Positions 18,805 through 29,047 of a DNA stretch of 55,467 bases are shown here, one piece after another; position 1 is the stretch's first letter; each line of letters begins with the position of its first letter. The translations under genes and the position numbers were made by a program. The stretch comes from an uncultured Myxococcales bacterium (lineage in GTDB: Bacteria; Myxococcota_A; UBA9042; DTJE01), in contig CAIOFV010000033.1 of the NCBI GenBank assembly GCA_903857665.1, forward strand, positions 1 through 55,467. The letters are read 5' to 3'. Below the pieces are notes generated by a model. That model did no database searches. It saw nothing but the letters and a program-made list of their open reading frames with translations, and was not told the origin of the DNA.

Positions 18805-19317
18805 ATGGACTTCAACTTCAAAGTGGAACGGATGCTGATCCCGATCGACTTCTCGGACACGTCGCGCCGGGCCTTCTACATCGGCCTCAAGATCGCCAGG
18901 CAGTACGACGCCGCCGTGGACGTCCTGCACGTCGTGGAACCGATCGCCTCGTTCGACACCGGCGAGGACATGGAGCGCCAGGCGTCGGAAATGGATCGCA
19001 TCCAGGCGGGCGTGCACCGTCGCGTCAACGAGCTGTTCGAGGAAGGGGGGTTGGCCGAGGTGGATCGCCGCAAGGTCCGCATCGAGATCCGCGCGGGCAA
19101 GCCCTACCTCGAGATCTGCCGCTTTGCCTGGGAGAAGCGCGCGGACCTGATCGTGCTGGGTTCCCATGGCTACACGGGCGTCAAGCACATGCTGCTGGGC
19201 AGCCAGACCGAAAAGGTCGTCCGCCGCGCCCACTGCATGGTGCTGACGATCAAGCCGGAGAACTACGAGGTCGATGTGGACATCAGCGGCGAAGTGAAGG
19301 CGCCGCAGATCGTCTAG
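18805..19317 (+). CDS. Universal stress protein, UspA family
   Basis: 170 residues, single Usp domain with a C-terminal tail of about 20 residues. The start is RMLIPIDFSDTSRRAF (strand 1 and the phosphate loop) and the ATP-binding signature G-x2-G-x9-G-S is intact in GSHGYTGVKHMLLGSQTEKV, so it should be an ATP-binding member. Ribosome site AAGGAG is strong. It follows the carboxyltransferase by 35 bases, so co-transcription is likely. The family gives stress tolerance by unclear means. Confidence 0.93.
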   Translation: MDFNFKVERMLIPIDFSDTSRRAFYIGLKIARQYDAAVDVLHVVEPIASFDTGEDMERQASEMDRIQAGVHRRVNELFEEGGLAEVDRRKVRIEIRAGKPYLEICRFAWEKRADLIVLGSHGYTGVKHMLLGSQTEKVVRRAHCMVLTIKPENYEVDVDISGEVKAPQIV

Positions 19318-19323
19318 CGCCCT

Positions 19324-20331
19324 TCACCCGATCTTCGCCCGCAGCATCGGCAGCGCCGTGGCGATGGCGCTTTCCAGGTCCAGGGGAAGTTCCCCGCCAG
19401 CCGCGAAAGGATGCCCGCCGCCGCCCAGGGCCTCCGCCACGTCCACGATCGGCACCGTGCCCCGGCTGCGCAGGCTGACCTTGATGCGGTTGTGGTCGGC
19501 CTTGAACAGGCAGGCGATTTCCACGCCGTCGATGTCGCCCAGCACGTTGACCATGGAACGGACCTCGTCCCGATCGACGGACAGGCCGGTGGTCGTGTCG
19601 GGGCCGATGACCGACCACACCAGGCGACCGCCGCACTCGAACCGGGCCGTGTTCAGGACGCGGGACTCCAGCAGTTTGGAATCCTTCGACATGGTGCCGA
19701 ACAGGGCCTTGCCGATGCCCTCGGCGTCGGCACCTGCCTCGACCAGCAGGGCGGCAGTCGCGAACACGTCGGCGTCGTTGCGGCAGAAGCGGAACTGGGC
19801 CGTGTCGTACAGGACCGCAGCGAACAGCGGGTCCGCGATGTCGCGCGACAGCGCGATGCCCAGGCGGGACAGCAGGTGCGTGACCAGCTCGCCCGTCGAA
19901 CTGAATTCGCTGCCCAGGATGCCGTGGATCGTGTTTCCGTTGGGCGCGTGATGGTCCAGCGCGAACGTCGGGTGCGTGCGGGTCGCGAACGCCTCGCCGG
20001 CCGCGCCAGCCCGCCGGAACTCGCCGGTGTCCACCAGCAACGCCAGGTCGGCGGACACGACGATCGCGGTATCGACCGCCGCCTTGAAGCCCACGACGTC
20101 GTCGTCGCGGTCCAGGAACCGGAAGCGTCGTGCCATCACGTCCTGGTTGCGGATCCACACGCGCTTGCCCAGGCGGCGCAGCGCGCGGGCCAGCGCGATT
20201 TCGGACCCGATCCCGTCGGCGTCGGGGCCTTCGTGCGTGGTCAGCACGACCGTCCGCGCGGCCTTCAGGGCCTGCAGGACGCCGGTTCCTTCGGGGGTAT
20301 CGAAGATCGCGGTCTTGCGGAACGTCGTCAC
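19324..20331 (-). CDS. DHH-family phosphoesterase (NrnA-type oligoribonuclease/pAp phosphatase)
   Basis: 335 residues from a GTG that overlaps the stop of the Nudix gene (GTGA), so translation is coupled. Metal-binding DHH motifs: THEGPDADGIGS (motif I), ALLVDTGEF (II), ALDHHAPNGN (III, the DHH), and YDTAQFRF (IV); the C-terminal DHHA1 domain ends with the nucleotide-binding GGGGHPFAAGG. NrnA enzymes degrade 2-5 nucleotide RNAs and dephosphorylate pAp. A DHH protein acting on other nucleotides is possible. Third gene of a folE-Nudix-DHH operon. Confidence 0.88.
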   Translation of the reverse strand: MTTFRKTAIFDTPEGTGVLQALKAARTVVLTTHEGPDADGIGSEIALARALRRLGKRVWIRNQDVMARRFRFLDRDDDVVGFKAAVDTAIVVSADLALLVDTGEFRRAGAAGEAFATRTHPTFALDHHAPNGNTIHGILGSEFSSTGELVTHLLSRLGIALSRDIADPLFAAVLYDTAQFRFCRNDADVFATAALLVEAGADAEGIGKALFGTMSKDSKLLESRVLNTARFECGGRLVWSVIGPDTTTGLSVDRDEVRSMVNVLGDIDGVEIACLFKADHNRIKVSLRSRGTVPIVDVAEALGGGGHPFAAGGELPLDLESAIATALPMLRAKIG

Positions 20332-20942
20332 GAGAGGATCTCCAGCAAGCGGTAAAGGATCCGGGCGGTAACGCCCCACAGCAACTGGTCGCCATAGGGT
20401 ACGAACAGGACGTCCTCGGGACTCCCGAGGCGCTTCCAGGGCATGCGCAGGACATGGCGTTCGTCGGCCAGGTAGGCCAGCGGGAAAGTGAAAACCTCGT
20501 CGATTTCCCGGGTGCGGGCCGCCAGCCCGTCGAAGTCGTCGATCGCGGCGGCCCAGGGCACGATGTGGAAGCCCGTCATGGTTACGTAGTCGTCCAGCCG
20601 GCCCAGCATCCGGACCCGCGTCGGGTCCAGCCCGACCTCCTCGTTCGCTTCCCGCAGGGCCGTGGCGGCGCTGTCCGCGTCCCCGGGCTCGGCTGCGCCA
20701 CCCGGGAGGCTGACCTGGCCCTTGTGGTCGCTGACCTCGTGGGAGCGGCGGGTCAGGAAGACCTCCAGGCCGGCGGGCCCGTCGCGCAACAGCATCAGCA
20801 CGGCGGCCCTGCGAACGCCCTCGGGAGGGTGTTCCTCCAGCGGGGTGCGAGCGTGCAGGTGCGCCGTCGCCCGCTCCAGCGTGAACCGGGGGTCGAAGGG
20901 GGTGGGCGGGATCGGCGCATCGACCACGAATCCCTCCGTCAT
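20328..20942 (-). CDS. Nudix hydrolase, CoA pyrophosphatase (NudL-like)
   Basis: 204 residues. ATG 20942 overlaps the folE stop (ATGA). The Nudix box GGAAEPGDADSAATALREANEEVGL runs across residues about 92-116 with every catalytic Glu in place, and in front of it RRSHEVSDHKGQVSLPGG matches the NuCoA signature of CoA pyrophosphatases. Such enzymes cut CoA and its thioesters to phosphopantetheine and 3',5'-ADP. That product, pAp, is a substrate of NrnA-type DHH enzymes, encoded next door, so the pair may form a small clean-up route (inference). Confidence 0.88.
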   Translation of the reverse strand: MTEGFVVDAPIPPTPFDPRFTLERATAHLHARTPLEEHPPEGVRRAAVLMLLRDGPAGLEVFLTRRSHEVSDHKGQVSLPGGAAEPGDADSAATALREANEEVGLDPTRVRMLGRLDDYVTMTGFHIVPWAAAIDDFDGLAARTREIDEVFTFPLAYLADERHVLRMPWKRLGSPEDVLFVPYGDQLLWGVTARILYRLLEILS

Positions 20943-21505
20943 GGCTTCCCCAGGCCGCGGAGGAACTCCTCCCGCGCCCGGTCGTCGCCCGCGAAGGAAC
21001 CGCGCCACGCCGAGGTCAGGACGTCGGCGTCCTGCTTGCGGACTCCGCGGGCCACCATGCACATGTGGGTCGCGGTCATCACGACGCCCAGGCCCGCAGG
21101 CTTGAGGACCTCCATCAGGCAGTCGGCGATCTGCGCGCACAGGCGCTCCTGCACCTGCATGCGGCAGGCGAAGTGATCCACGATGCGGGCGATCTTGGAC
21201 AGGCCCAGGATGCGGCCGTCCGGCACGTAGCCGACGTGGGCGTGGCCCGTGAACGGGAGCATGTGGTGCTCGCACAGGGACACGAACTCCATGTCGCGCA
21301 GCAGCACCAGGTCGCGGGTGTGCTCTTCGAAGATGCCGTCCTCGACCACGTCCTCGATGTTTTCGCGCTGGCCGCGCGTCAGGTACATCATGGAATCCAG
21401 CACCCGGGAGGGCGTCCGTTCCAGTCCCGGGCGGTCCGGGTCCTCGCCCAGCTGCCGCAGGAAATCCCGCATGTGCCGCTGGTATCCCGTGTCGTCCCAC
21501 GCCAT
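20939..21505 (-). CDS. folE: GTP cyclohydrolase I
   Basis: 188 residues from ATG 21505. Zinc and active-site motifs are complete: FVSLCEHHMLPFTGHAHVGY (Cys and His ligands), KIARIVDHFACRMQVQERL, and ATHMCMVARGVRKQDA with the second Cys ligand. It makes 7,8-dihydroneopterin triphosphate from GTP, the first step of tetrahydrofolate (and, in some bacteria, queuosine) synthesis. First gene of a tight three-gene operon. A TACAAT on the minus strand at 21539-21534 may be its -10 box; no good -35 is seen. Confidence 0.96.
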   Translation of the reverse strand: MAWDDTGYQRHMRDFLRQLGEDPDRPGLERTPSRVLDSMMYLTRGQRENIEDVVEDGIFEEHTRDLVLLRDMEFVSLCEHHMLPFTGHAHVGYVPDGRILGLSKIARIVDHFACRMQVQERLCAQIADCLMEVLKPAGLGVVMTATHMCMVARGVRKQDADVLTSAWRGSFAGDDRAREEFLRGLGKP

Positions 21506-21601
21506 CAGGAAGGCCCCGTCCCAGACGGGCGGGATTGTAGCACCCTTGCCCTCCGAGGGAGTCGACCTTAGGATCTGCGCCGGGCTGGATGCGGTGAATT
21601 C

Positions 21602-22465
21602 ATGCGATTCGTCAAGTACCAGGGTACCGGGAACGATTTCGTCGTGGTCGAGGCCCTGGACGGCCGACCCGACTGGATGACGGACGAACTGGTCCGGGCG
21701 GTGTGCGACCGCCACTTCGGCATCGGCGCCGACGGGATCCTGCTGATCGAGCGCGGCCGCCTGGCCCCGTGGTTCATGCGCGTGCTGAACGCCGACGGAT
21801 CGGAAGCCGAGATGTGCGGCAACGGGGTCCGGTGCGTCGCCCGGCACCTGCGGGAGCGGATGGGCGTCACCGACGACGAGATCCGGATCGAGACCCTCGC
21901 GGGGGTCAAGCCCTGCCGCGTGCGCCTGGACGCCGACGGCCTGGTCGAAAGCGTGGCGGTGGGCCTGGGCGCCCCGATCCTGGACCGGGGCCTCATCCCG
22001 ATGGGCGGCACCGGCGACATCCTCGGCGTGGCGACCAGCGCGATGGGGCGCGAATTCGTGGGCAACGGCGTCAGCATGGGCAACCCGCACTTCGTGATCT
22101 TCGAGGGCGTGGACACCGCGGAGGCGCAGCGCTTCGGTTCCGTCCTGTCGACGTCCCCCCTGTTCCCGCGGCATGCCAACATCGAGTTCGCCGAATCGGT
22201 GGGCCCGGCCCACTTCCGCGTCATCGTGTACGAGCGCGGCTGCGGCCTGACACTGGCGTGCGGGACGGGCGCGGGGGCCACGGCGGTGGCCGCGGTGCTG
22301 ACCGGCCGGGTGCCGGCGGGCGAGCCCATCCGGCTGGACCTGCCGGGCGGTCCCCTCCGCCTGACGGTTGCCAGCGACCTGTCCGGGGTGACCCTCGAGG
22401 GGCCGGCGACGCGCGTGTTCGAGGGCGACATCGATGTCGCCGCGCTGGCCGCCCACCAGGACTGA
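21602..22465 (+). CDS. dapF: Diaminopimelate epimerase
   Basis: 287 residues. Both catalytic cysteines are visible: Cys72 in EMCGNGVRC and Cys220 in LACGTGAGATA, the two-base pair that interconverts LL- and meso-diaminopimelate. Other family blocks are GTGNDFVVVE at the start, NADGSEAEMCGNG, MGNPHFVIF and ANIEFAE. It supplies meso-DAP for peptidoglycan and lysine. Divergent from folE with a 96-base shared region; the ribosome site is weak (GGTGA). No other dap gene is close. Confidence 0.96.
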   Translation: MRFVKYQGTGNDFVVVEALDGRPDWMTDELVRAVCDRHFGIGADGILLIERGRLAPWFMRVLNADGSEAEMCGNGVRCVARHLRERMGVTDDEIRIETLAGVKPCRVRLDADGLVESVAVGLGAPILDRGLIPMGGTGDILGVATSAMGREFVGNGVSMGNPHFVIFEGVDTAEAQRFGSVLSTSPLFPRHANIEFAESVGPAHFRVIVYERGCGLTLACGTGAGATAVAAVLTGRVPAGEPIRLDLPGGPLRLTVASDLSGVTLEGPATRVFEGDIDVAALAAHQD

Positions 22466-22484
22466 CGGCAGGCTTCCTTCCCGG

Positions 22485-24059
22485 CTACAGCAACGCCACC
22501 AGCGGCCCCACGATCGAAGCGAAGCGCGGGTCCGTGGACAGGTGCGGGGCCAGGTCCTTCAACACCGCGACCGCCTGGCCGTTGTCCGGCGCGCAGCGCA
22601 GCAGCTCCGCGGCCGCTTCCGGGGCCAGTCCCCGGCGCCCGGCCGCTGCCAGCCAGTTCGTCGCCCACCACAGGCGCGTCGGGAACCCGTCCAGCAACGG
22701 CATCCCGCAGGCATCCACCGCCTCTGGGTACAGGGCCGTGAACCGCTCCTCGTAGAAGGTGCGGATCGTGTCGTGCCAGGGGGCGTTGACCGCCGAAGCC
22801 AGCCAGCGCCTCAGGTTCGCAGCCAGGATGCGGCGCTCCTCGGGGGGCCCGGCCAGGTTGGCGGCCGCCCGGTCCTGGTAGGCCGCGTCCCCCCGGGCCC
22901 GGGCATCGGCCAGGCGCTCGATCCAGCGGACGGCGAACACCCCTCGCCAGGACGTGTCGTCCGCGACGCGCCGGGCCTTGGCCGCCAGGATCTGGCTGAC
23001 GATGGGGAGGCTGGCGATCGGCGAAAAGGGCGCCTCGGCCGCCCGGACCAGCGCGTCGCCTACCCGCCAGTGCTCGTGATCCACGATTTCCCGGGTGCAG
23101 GCCAGGGTCGGGACCGTCGAAACCGACCGTTCGGCCCACTCGGCGCTGCACTCGTCGGAGGGTCGGGCCGGACGGGGGGCCGCGCACGGGGCGCCGTTGG
23201 TCAGCCGCATCGAGCGGTTGGCGAATCCGTCGAAGCCCGAGTCGATTTCCCCGGTCGGATAGGCGCCCGCCCATTCCCGTGCGCGCAGTTGCCGAGCCCG
23301 CTCCGGCGCGGTCGGGTCCGGGATCGCCGAGGGCACCGCCCGGCCGTTCACGTCGAAGTCCAGGGCCAGGCGCTTCACGTGCCGGTCCTGCTCGGCCAGG
23401 TATGCCTCGCAGGACGGCGGATGGTCGAACAACTCGCGCAGCGTGCCGTGGCGCCAGCAGGCGGCATCGCCGGACGAGCAGGGCGCCGAACCCGTCGGAA
23501 GGGCGTCGGGAGCCGGGCGCTGCGCGGGCATCGCGATCGTCGGCGCGGGCGGAGGGGGCGGCTCGACGGGCCGCAGCAGGATGGCCACCTCGCCTACCGT
23601 GGTGGCGGACTCCTGGCGATACGAGCGATCGGCTTCCGATCGATCGAGCGTGCCGCGCTGACGCAGGGAAACGTACACGGTGCGCCCGCCACCCGGCACC
23701 GGGACCACGTCCACCGCCAGGAACTGGTCGCGACCGGGCCCTGAGGCCATCACGTCCAGCAGGCGCGTCACCCGGGATACGGTTGCCGCGCTGGCCATCA
23801 CGGTCCTGAGGTCTGCGGCAGACAGGTGCGGCGCCAGGAGATCCCGAACGGCCGCGGCGTCCCGGGGAGTCGGCGTGGACCGGCCGCCGGTGGCCGCCCC
23901 CACGGATTGTGTCGTCACGCGGACGGGGCCCGGCGCGGCCAGGGGCGAGGCCGGCGACACCGTCATGGCCAGCAGGGCCAGGCCGGCGGCCGCGATCCGC
24001 GAGAACCTGGCAGGCTCACGATCCACGGCATCGTCCCCGTACGAACCCAGGATAATCAT
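22485..24059 (-). CDS. Secreted protein of unknown function
   Basis: 524 residues. A signal peptide ends around residue 42 (SPLAA-PG); the part before it is rather long and polar, so an internal start is possible. Residues about 60-200 look alpha/beta with a Pro-rich stretch (PPPPPAPT), then an Ala/Arg-rich region rich in Trp follows (residues 210-524). Eight or more cysteines occur singly (CSSGDAACWRHG, ACTREIV, VDACGMP), fitting an exported, disulfide-bearing protein. I do not recognise a family and see no catalytic motif. Convergent with dapF (19 bases between stops); 70 bases downstream of rplC on the same strand. Confidence 0.7.
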   Translation of the reverse strand: MIILGSYGDDAVDREPARFSRIAAAGLALLAMTVSPASPLAAPGPVRVTTQSVGAATGGRSTPTPRDAAAVRDLLAPHLSAADLRTVMASAATVSRVTRLLDVMASGPGRDQFLAVDVVPVPGGGRTVYVSLRQRGTLDRSEADRSYRQESATTVGEVAILLRPVEPPPPPAPTIAMPAQRPAPDALPTGSAPCSSGDAACWRHGTLRELFDHPPSCEAYLAEQDRHVKRLALDFDVNGRAVPSAIPDPTAPERARQLRAREWAGAYPTGEIDSGFDGFANRSMRLTNGAPCAAPRPARPSDECSAEWAERSVSTVPTLACTREIVDHEHWRVGDALVRAAEAPFSPIASLPIVSQILAAKARRVADDTSWRGVFAVRWIERLADARARGDAAYQDRAAANLAGPPEERRILAANLRRWLASAVNAPWHDTIRTFYEERFTALYPEAVDACGMPLLDGFPTRLWWATNWLAAAGRRGLAPEAAAELLRCAPDNGQAVAVLKDLAPHLSTDPRFASIVGPLVALL

Positions 24060-24129
24060 TCTGCGGGCGCGGGTATTCCTGACTCGGGAAAGAAAGAGGG
24101 ATTTCGACGGGAAGCGGGGGCGATCGCGA

Positions 24130-24789
24130 TCAGCCGTTCTTCCGGATGGCGACCTTGATCGCCTTGCGGATGGTCACGACGCTGTTCGGGGCGCCGGGGA
24201 CGCCGCCCTCGATCAGGATCAGGTTCTGGGCGGGGAACACCGCCACGACCTTCTGGTTCAGGCCGGTGTGCTTGGAATCGCCGTGGTGGCCGGGCATCTT
24301 CATGCCCTTCTGGACACGGCCGGGCCACGTACGGTTGCCGATCGAGCCGCCGTGGCGCTGCACTTCGTGAACGCCGTGGGTGCGCGGGAAGCCGTGCATC
24401 CCCCACCGCTTCATGACGCCCGTGAAGCCGCGGCCGCGGGTCAGGCCGATCACATCGACCTTTTCGCCGGGCTGGAACAGCGACACATCGACGCTTTCGC
24501 CCTGCGTGTAGAGGAGCGCCTCGTCCTGCGTGACGCGGATTTCCCTCACGACGTCCGGCGCCTCGACGCCCAGCTTCGCGTAGATGCCGATTTCAGGCTT
24601 GGTCAGCGACTTGACCCGGCCCTTGCCCAGCCCCAGGACGACGGCGTCGTAGCCGTCCTTGCCCTCGGCGGACTTGACCTTCAGCACCGCGCAGGGGCCC
24701 GCCTGCACGACGGTGGCCGGGATGCGGTTCCCGAGGTCGTCGAAGAACTGCGTCATCCCGATCTTCTTACCGATGATTGCGATCGACAT
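24130..24789 (-). CDS. rplC: 50S ribosomal protein L3, outside the S10 operon
   Basis: 219 residues from ATG 24789 (GGAGTGAG site). All L3 hallmarks are there: IIGKKIGMTQFFDDLG at the start, VDVIGLTRGRGFTGVMKRW, and GGSIGNRTWPGRVQKGMKMP in the extension that reaches the peptidyl transferase centre, then VPGAPNSVVTIRKA. L3 helps begin 50S assembly. The odd point is context: no rpsJ upstream and no rplD, rplW or rplB downstream, as would be usual; the gene has its own promoter and stands alone between an FmdB protein and an unknown secreted protein. The position methylated by PrmB in E. coli (Gln in GSIGQ) is Asn here. It could be the only L3 gene (moved) or a second copy. Confidence 0.96.
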   Translation of the reverse strand: MSIAIIGKKIGMTQFFDDLGNRIPATVVQAGPCAVLKVKSAEGKDGYDAVVLGLGKGRVKSLTKPEIGIYAKLGVEAPDVVREIRVTQDEALLYTQGESVDVSLFQPGEKVDVIGLTRGRGFTGVMKRWGMHGFPRTHGVHEVQRHGGSIGNRTWPGRVQKGMKMPGHHGDSKHTGLNQKVVAVFPAQNLILIEGGVPGAPNSVVTIRKAIKVAIRKNG

Positions 24790-24865
24790 TGGCTCACTCC
24801 CGAACTGCGCTTGGTTTCTACCGGATCCGGCAACTCCCGGCCGGGCCATGCTCACAAGGCGGGGA

Positions 24866-24894
24866 ATGCTACTATCGAATCCCGCCTGCGTCAA
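24866..24894 (-). promoter_or_regulatory. Predicted promoter of rplC
   Basis: On the minus strand TTGACG (24894-24889), 17-base spacer, TAGCAT (24871-24866), giving a leader of about 70 bases before rplC. Confidence 0.55.
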
Positions 24895-24913
24895 ACGGAA
24901 TTGTTCTGTCGCC

Positions 24914-25318
24914 CTAGGACGATGGGGACGTCGTGGAGGCCGCCCCGGCAGAACCCGATGCCGACGGCGATCCGGACGTCGCCGCGGAAGGTGCCGCGGC
25001 GGGCGAAGACGGAGTCGTCGATTCGGCCGCGGATGCGGGGGTCGAGGAGGCCGGTTCCGGGGCGCCGTCCTTGTGACCGTCGCCCGCGGGCTTCCCGTGC
25101 TTGCCGCCGTTGTCGCCGGGGTCGCTCTTCCCGTTCTTGCGGGCGTAGTCGGTGAGGTACCAGCCCGAACCCTTCAGCACGAAGGACGAGTGGCTGATCA
25201 ACCGCTGCGTTTGATCGGACCCGCATGCCGGGCACGGCGCCTGCACGGGGTCGGACATCCGCTTCTCGACTTCGAACTCGGTTTCGCAGGCATTGCAGCG
25301 ATATTCGTACGTTGGCAT
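24914..25318 (-). CDS. FmdB-type zinc-ribbon protein with disordered tail
   Basis: 134 residues. The N-terminus MPTYEYRCNACETEFEVEKR and the pair CxxC...CxxC (YRCNAC, PCPACGS) match the FmdB/CxxC_CxxC_SSSS zinc ribbon family, here with the usual SHSSFVLKGSGWYLTDYA segment. From about residue 65 the protein is a low-complexity Gly, Lys, Pro, Ser, Ala, Thr tail, typical for the family. Role in the cell is not established; members are often called putative regulators. ATG 25318 has a strong GGGGAGGT site and a good promoter. Confidence 0.9.
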   Translation of the reverse strand: MPTYEYRCNACETEFEVEKRMSDPVQAPCPACGSDQTQRLISHSSFVLKGSGWYLTDYARKNGKSDPGDNGGKHGKPAGDGHKDGAPEPASSTPASAAESTTPSSPAAAPSAATSGSPSASGSAGAASTTSPSS

Positions 25319-25357
25319 CGCGACCTCCCCCTGTCTCGGGGCTTGTTCCGCGGCGGG

Positions 25358-25386
25358 ATAATGGGGTTCCGGAGGTGACTTGTCAA
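25358..25386 (-). promoter_or_regulatory. Predicted promoter of the FmdB gene
   Basis: On the minus strand a perfect TTGACA (25386-25381), 17-base spacer, CATTAT (25363-25358). The -35 overlaps the end of the upstream amidohydrolase gene. Confidence 0.6.
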
Positions 25387-26156
25387 GCAGTCTGGCCCGC
25401 CCGGGGGGCCAGGATCCGCCGTGCGTTGCCACCCAGGATCGCGGCCCGCTCCGCCCCGGACAGCCCCAGCGCATCGATGACGGCCAGGAACGAACGGGGG
25501 TGGTTCAGGTTGTGGTCGCTGCCGAACACGACGCGATCGCACCCGATCGCGTCGATGGCGCGGCCCACCACCCAGGGTTCCCGGATGCTTTCGGTGCCCA
25601 GGTGGGCGTTGTCCAGGCGGCGCTCCCGGATGGCCGTGGCCGCGCCCGCGACCAGGGCGGGCGAATCGCCGCCCATGTGCGACAGCACGAACGGGACCGA
25701 CGGCAGCGAGGCTGCGACCCCCAGTGTGATTGACCAGCCGGCCACCTCCTGCCAGCGTCCGCAGTGGACCACGCACGGCAGGCCCCGGTCCGCGGCATGC
25801 TGCAGGAAGGGGCGCCACTCGGGGGCCGTGAGCGGCAGTCGGCAGAACGACGGGTGGAACTTCAGCGCGGCGATGTGGCCGGCGTTGGCTTCCAGGAAGG
25901 CCGGCAGCGACGCGTCCCGGGGGTTGATCCACGGGGCGAAACGGAACGACAGCGGGCCCTTGAAGGCCTGCAGCGACGACAGGGTGCCCGCGTTGTCGCC
26001 CGAGTCGGTGGGCATGACCAGAGCGCCCGTGAATCCTGCCGCGGACAGGACGCCCGCGACGCTGGCCAGGTCGCTGCCGTGCCCGCCGAAGTCCGGCGAC
26101 TGCCAGCGACCGACGTGCACGTGGGCGTCGAAGCAGGTGAAGGTGTCGATCGGCAC
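25383..26156 (-). CDS. Metal-dependent amidohydrolase (amidohydrolase 2-like)
   Basis: 257 residues forming a TIM barrel of the amidohydrolase superfamily. The metal ligands fit the family order: FDAHVHVGR (His-x-His), ALKFHPSF (Lys position), PCVVHCGRW (His), FVLSHMGG (His), and VVFGSDHN (Asp). A TatD-like or ACMSD-like hydrolase or decarboxylase is possible; substrate unknown. The start MPIDTF is the first ATG of the frame. It is divergent from the GT2 gene, with 117 bases between them. Confidence 0.85.
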   Translation of the reverse strand: MPIDTFTCFDAHVHVGRWQSPDFGGHGSDLASVAGVLSAAGFTGALVMPTDSGDNAGTLSSLQAFKGPLSFRFAPWINPRDASLPAFLEANAGHIAALKFHPSFCRLPLTAPEWRPFLQHAADRGLPCVVHCGRWQEVAGWSITLGVAASLPSVPFVLSHMGGDSPALVAGAATAIRERRLDNAHLGTESIREPWVVGRAIDAIGCDRVVFGSDHNLNHPRSFLAVIDALGLSGAERAAILGGNARRILAPRAGQTA

Positions 26157-26273
26157 GGTCGGCCTCCGTGGGGAACCGGCGACAGTGTAACAAGGTTCCT
26201 GCCCGGTGGTGTTTCGTCCGCGTGCCCGGCGGGGTCTGGACTACAATCGCGATGCCGGAGGCGGAGGCACAAG

Positions 26274-26975
26274 GTGACGCGGCATCCCGGGTCGCTGTCG
26301 GTCGTGATCATGGCGTTCAACGAACGCGAATCGCTGCCCGACCAGGTGCGCGCCACCCTGGCGTTCCTGGATCGTTCCGTGGCGTCCGGGCAGGTCGTGG
26401 TCGTGGACGACGGATCGACGGACGGCACCGGGGAGCGGGCCGACGTCCTCGCCCGGGAGGACCCGCGGGTCACCGTCGTGCACCACCCCCGCAACCTCGG
26501 GATGGGGACGGCCATCCGCAGCGGGTACGGCGCGGCGACCGCCGAATGGGTCACCCAGCTCCCGGGCGACGGGCAGATCGCGCCCGACACCCTGGAACGC
26601 TTCCTGCCGCTGACGGACCGCCACGACCTGGTGCTGTCCACCTACGAGCGCCGCGGCGACGGCATCGTCCGCGTCCTCGTGACGGCCGGCTACCAGGCCA
26701 CCGCGCGGGCCCTGCTGGGCGACCGCTGCCGCTTCACCGGCACGATGATGTTCCGTCGTGCCTGGCTGGACCGCGTCCGCCTGGTCTGCGATTCCTTCAT
26801 CGTCAACGTGGAACTGCCGCTGAAATTGATGCGGCTGGGCGTGGTCCCCGGATGGGTCACGATATCGGCGCCGCTGCCCAGGGCGCACGGCCATTCCAAG
26901 GTGCTTTCTGCAAGGCGCGTCGCGCTCGTCGTCCGTGAGATGCTGGCCCTGAGGAGGGGTCTCGCGGTATCCTAG
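26274..26975 (+). CDS. Glycosyltransferase family 2
   Basis: 233 residues from a GTG with GGAGG six bases upstream (26261 region). GT-A fold: SVVIMAFNERESLPDQV, the nucleotide-binding VVVVDDGSTDGTGER, HPRNLGMGTAIRSGYG, and a DGQ in place of the DXD (QLPGDGQIAPDT). This resembles dolichol-phosphate or polyprenyl-phosphate sugar transferases (DPM1-like) but lacks the C-terminal membrane segments. Likely soluble and membrane-associated, making a lipid-linked sugar that a GT-C enzyme could use; a link to the GT-C gene at 12702 is only a guess. Confidence 0.88.
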   Translation: MTRHPGSLSVVIMAFNERESLPDQVRATLAFLDRSVASGQVVVVDDGSTDGTGERADVLAREDPRVTVVHHPRNLGMGTAIRSGYGAATAEWVTQLPGDGQIAPDTLERFLPLTDRHDLVLSTYERRGDGIVRVLVTAGYQATARALLGDRCRFTGTMMFRRAWLDRVRLVCDSFIVNVELPLKLMRLGVVPGWVTISAPLPRAHGHSKVLSARRVALVVREMLALRRGLAVS

Positions 26976-27053
26976 TCCCCGCCAGAACCCCCCGCACCGA
27001 CCGGGCCCTCAGCCGGTGGGGCCCTGCGATCAACCGGGGGGAAGGAGGAGGCC

Positions 27054-27361
27054 GTGCCCGTTCCGCCGCTCCAGCGCGGGATCGAATCGATCGTCGCCGA
27101 ACTGTTGCGCGTCCACGTGCTGGAAGCCGTCCTGGCCCGCCCCGAGGTCCGCCGGGGGCTGTCCCCCGAAGCCGTCGAGCGCATCCGCCGCGACATCCTG
27201 GATCGCCTGAAGGCGTCCGAGGAGCAGGGGCGGGACCACCGCGGCGAGGTGGAAGAGGTGCTGGATGCCGCGCTGGGGGCTGCCGGCCCGGCGGGCGCGA
27301 TGATCAAGTCGCTGCTGAAGGCCGGCTGGGACCACCTGTCCCCGTCGGATCGGGAGGCTGG

Positions 27362-27365
<4 letters not shown>
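27054..27365 (+). CDS. Small helical protein ahead of UbiB
   Basis: 103 residues from a GTG with a strong GAAGGAGGAG site. The stop overlaps the next start (ATGA). Content is nearly all alpha-helix: a helix IESIVAELLRVHVLEAVLA, then EAVERIRRDILDRLKASEEQG, then EEVLDAALGAAG. No signal peptide or membrane segment. I do not know the family. Translational coupling to the kinase suggests a partner or regulator of UbiB, but nothing else supports it. Confidence 0.75.
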
Positions 27366-29044
<1,679 letters not shown>

Positions 29045-29047
29045 CAG

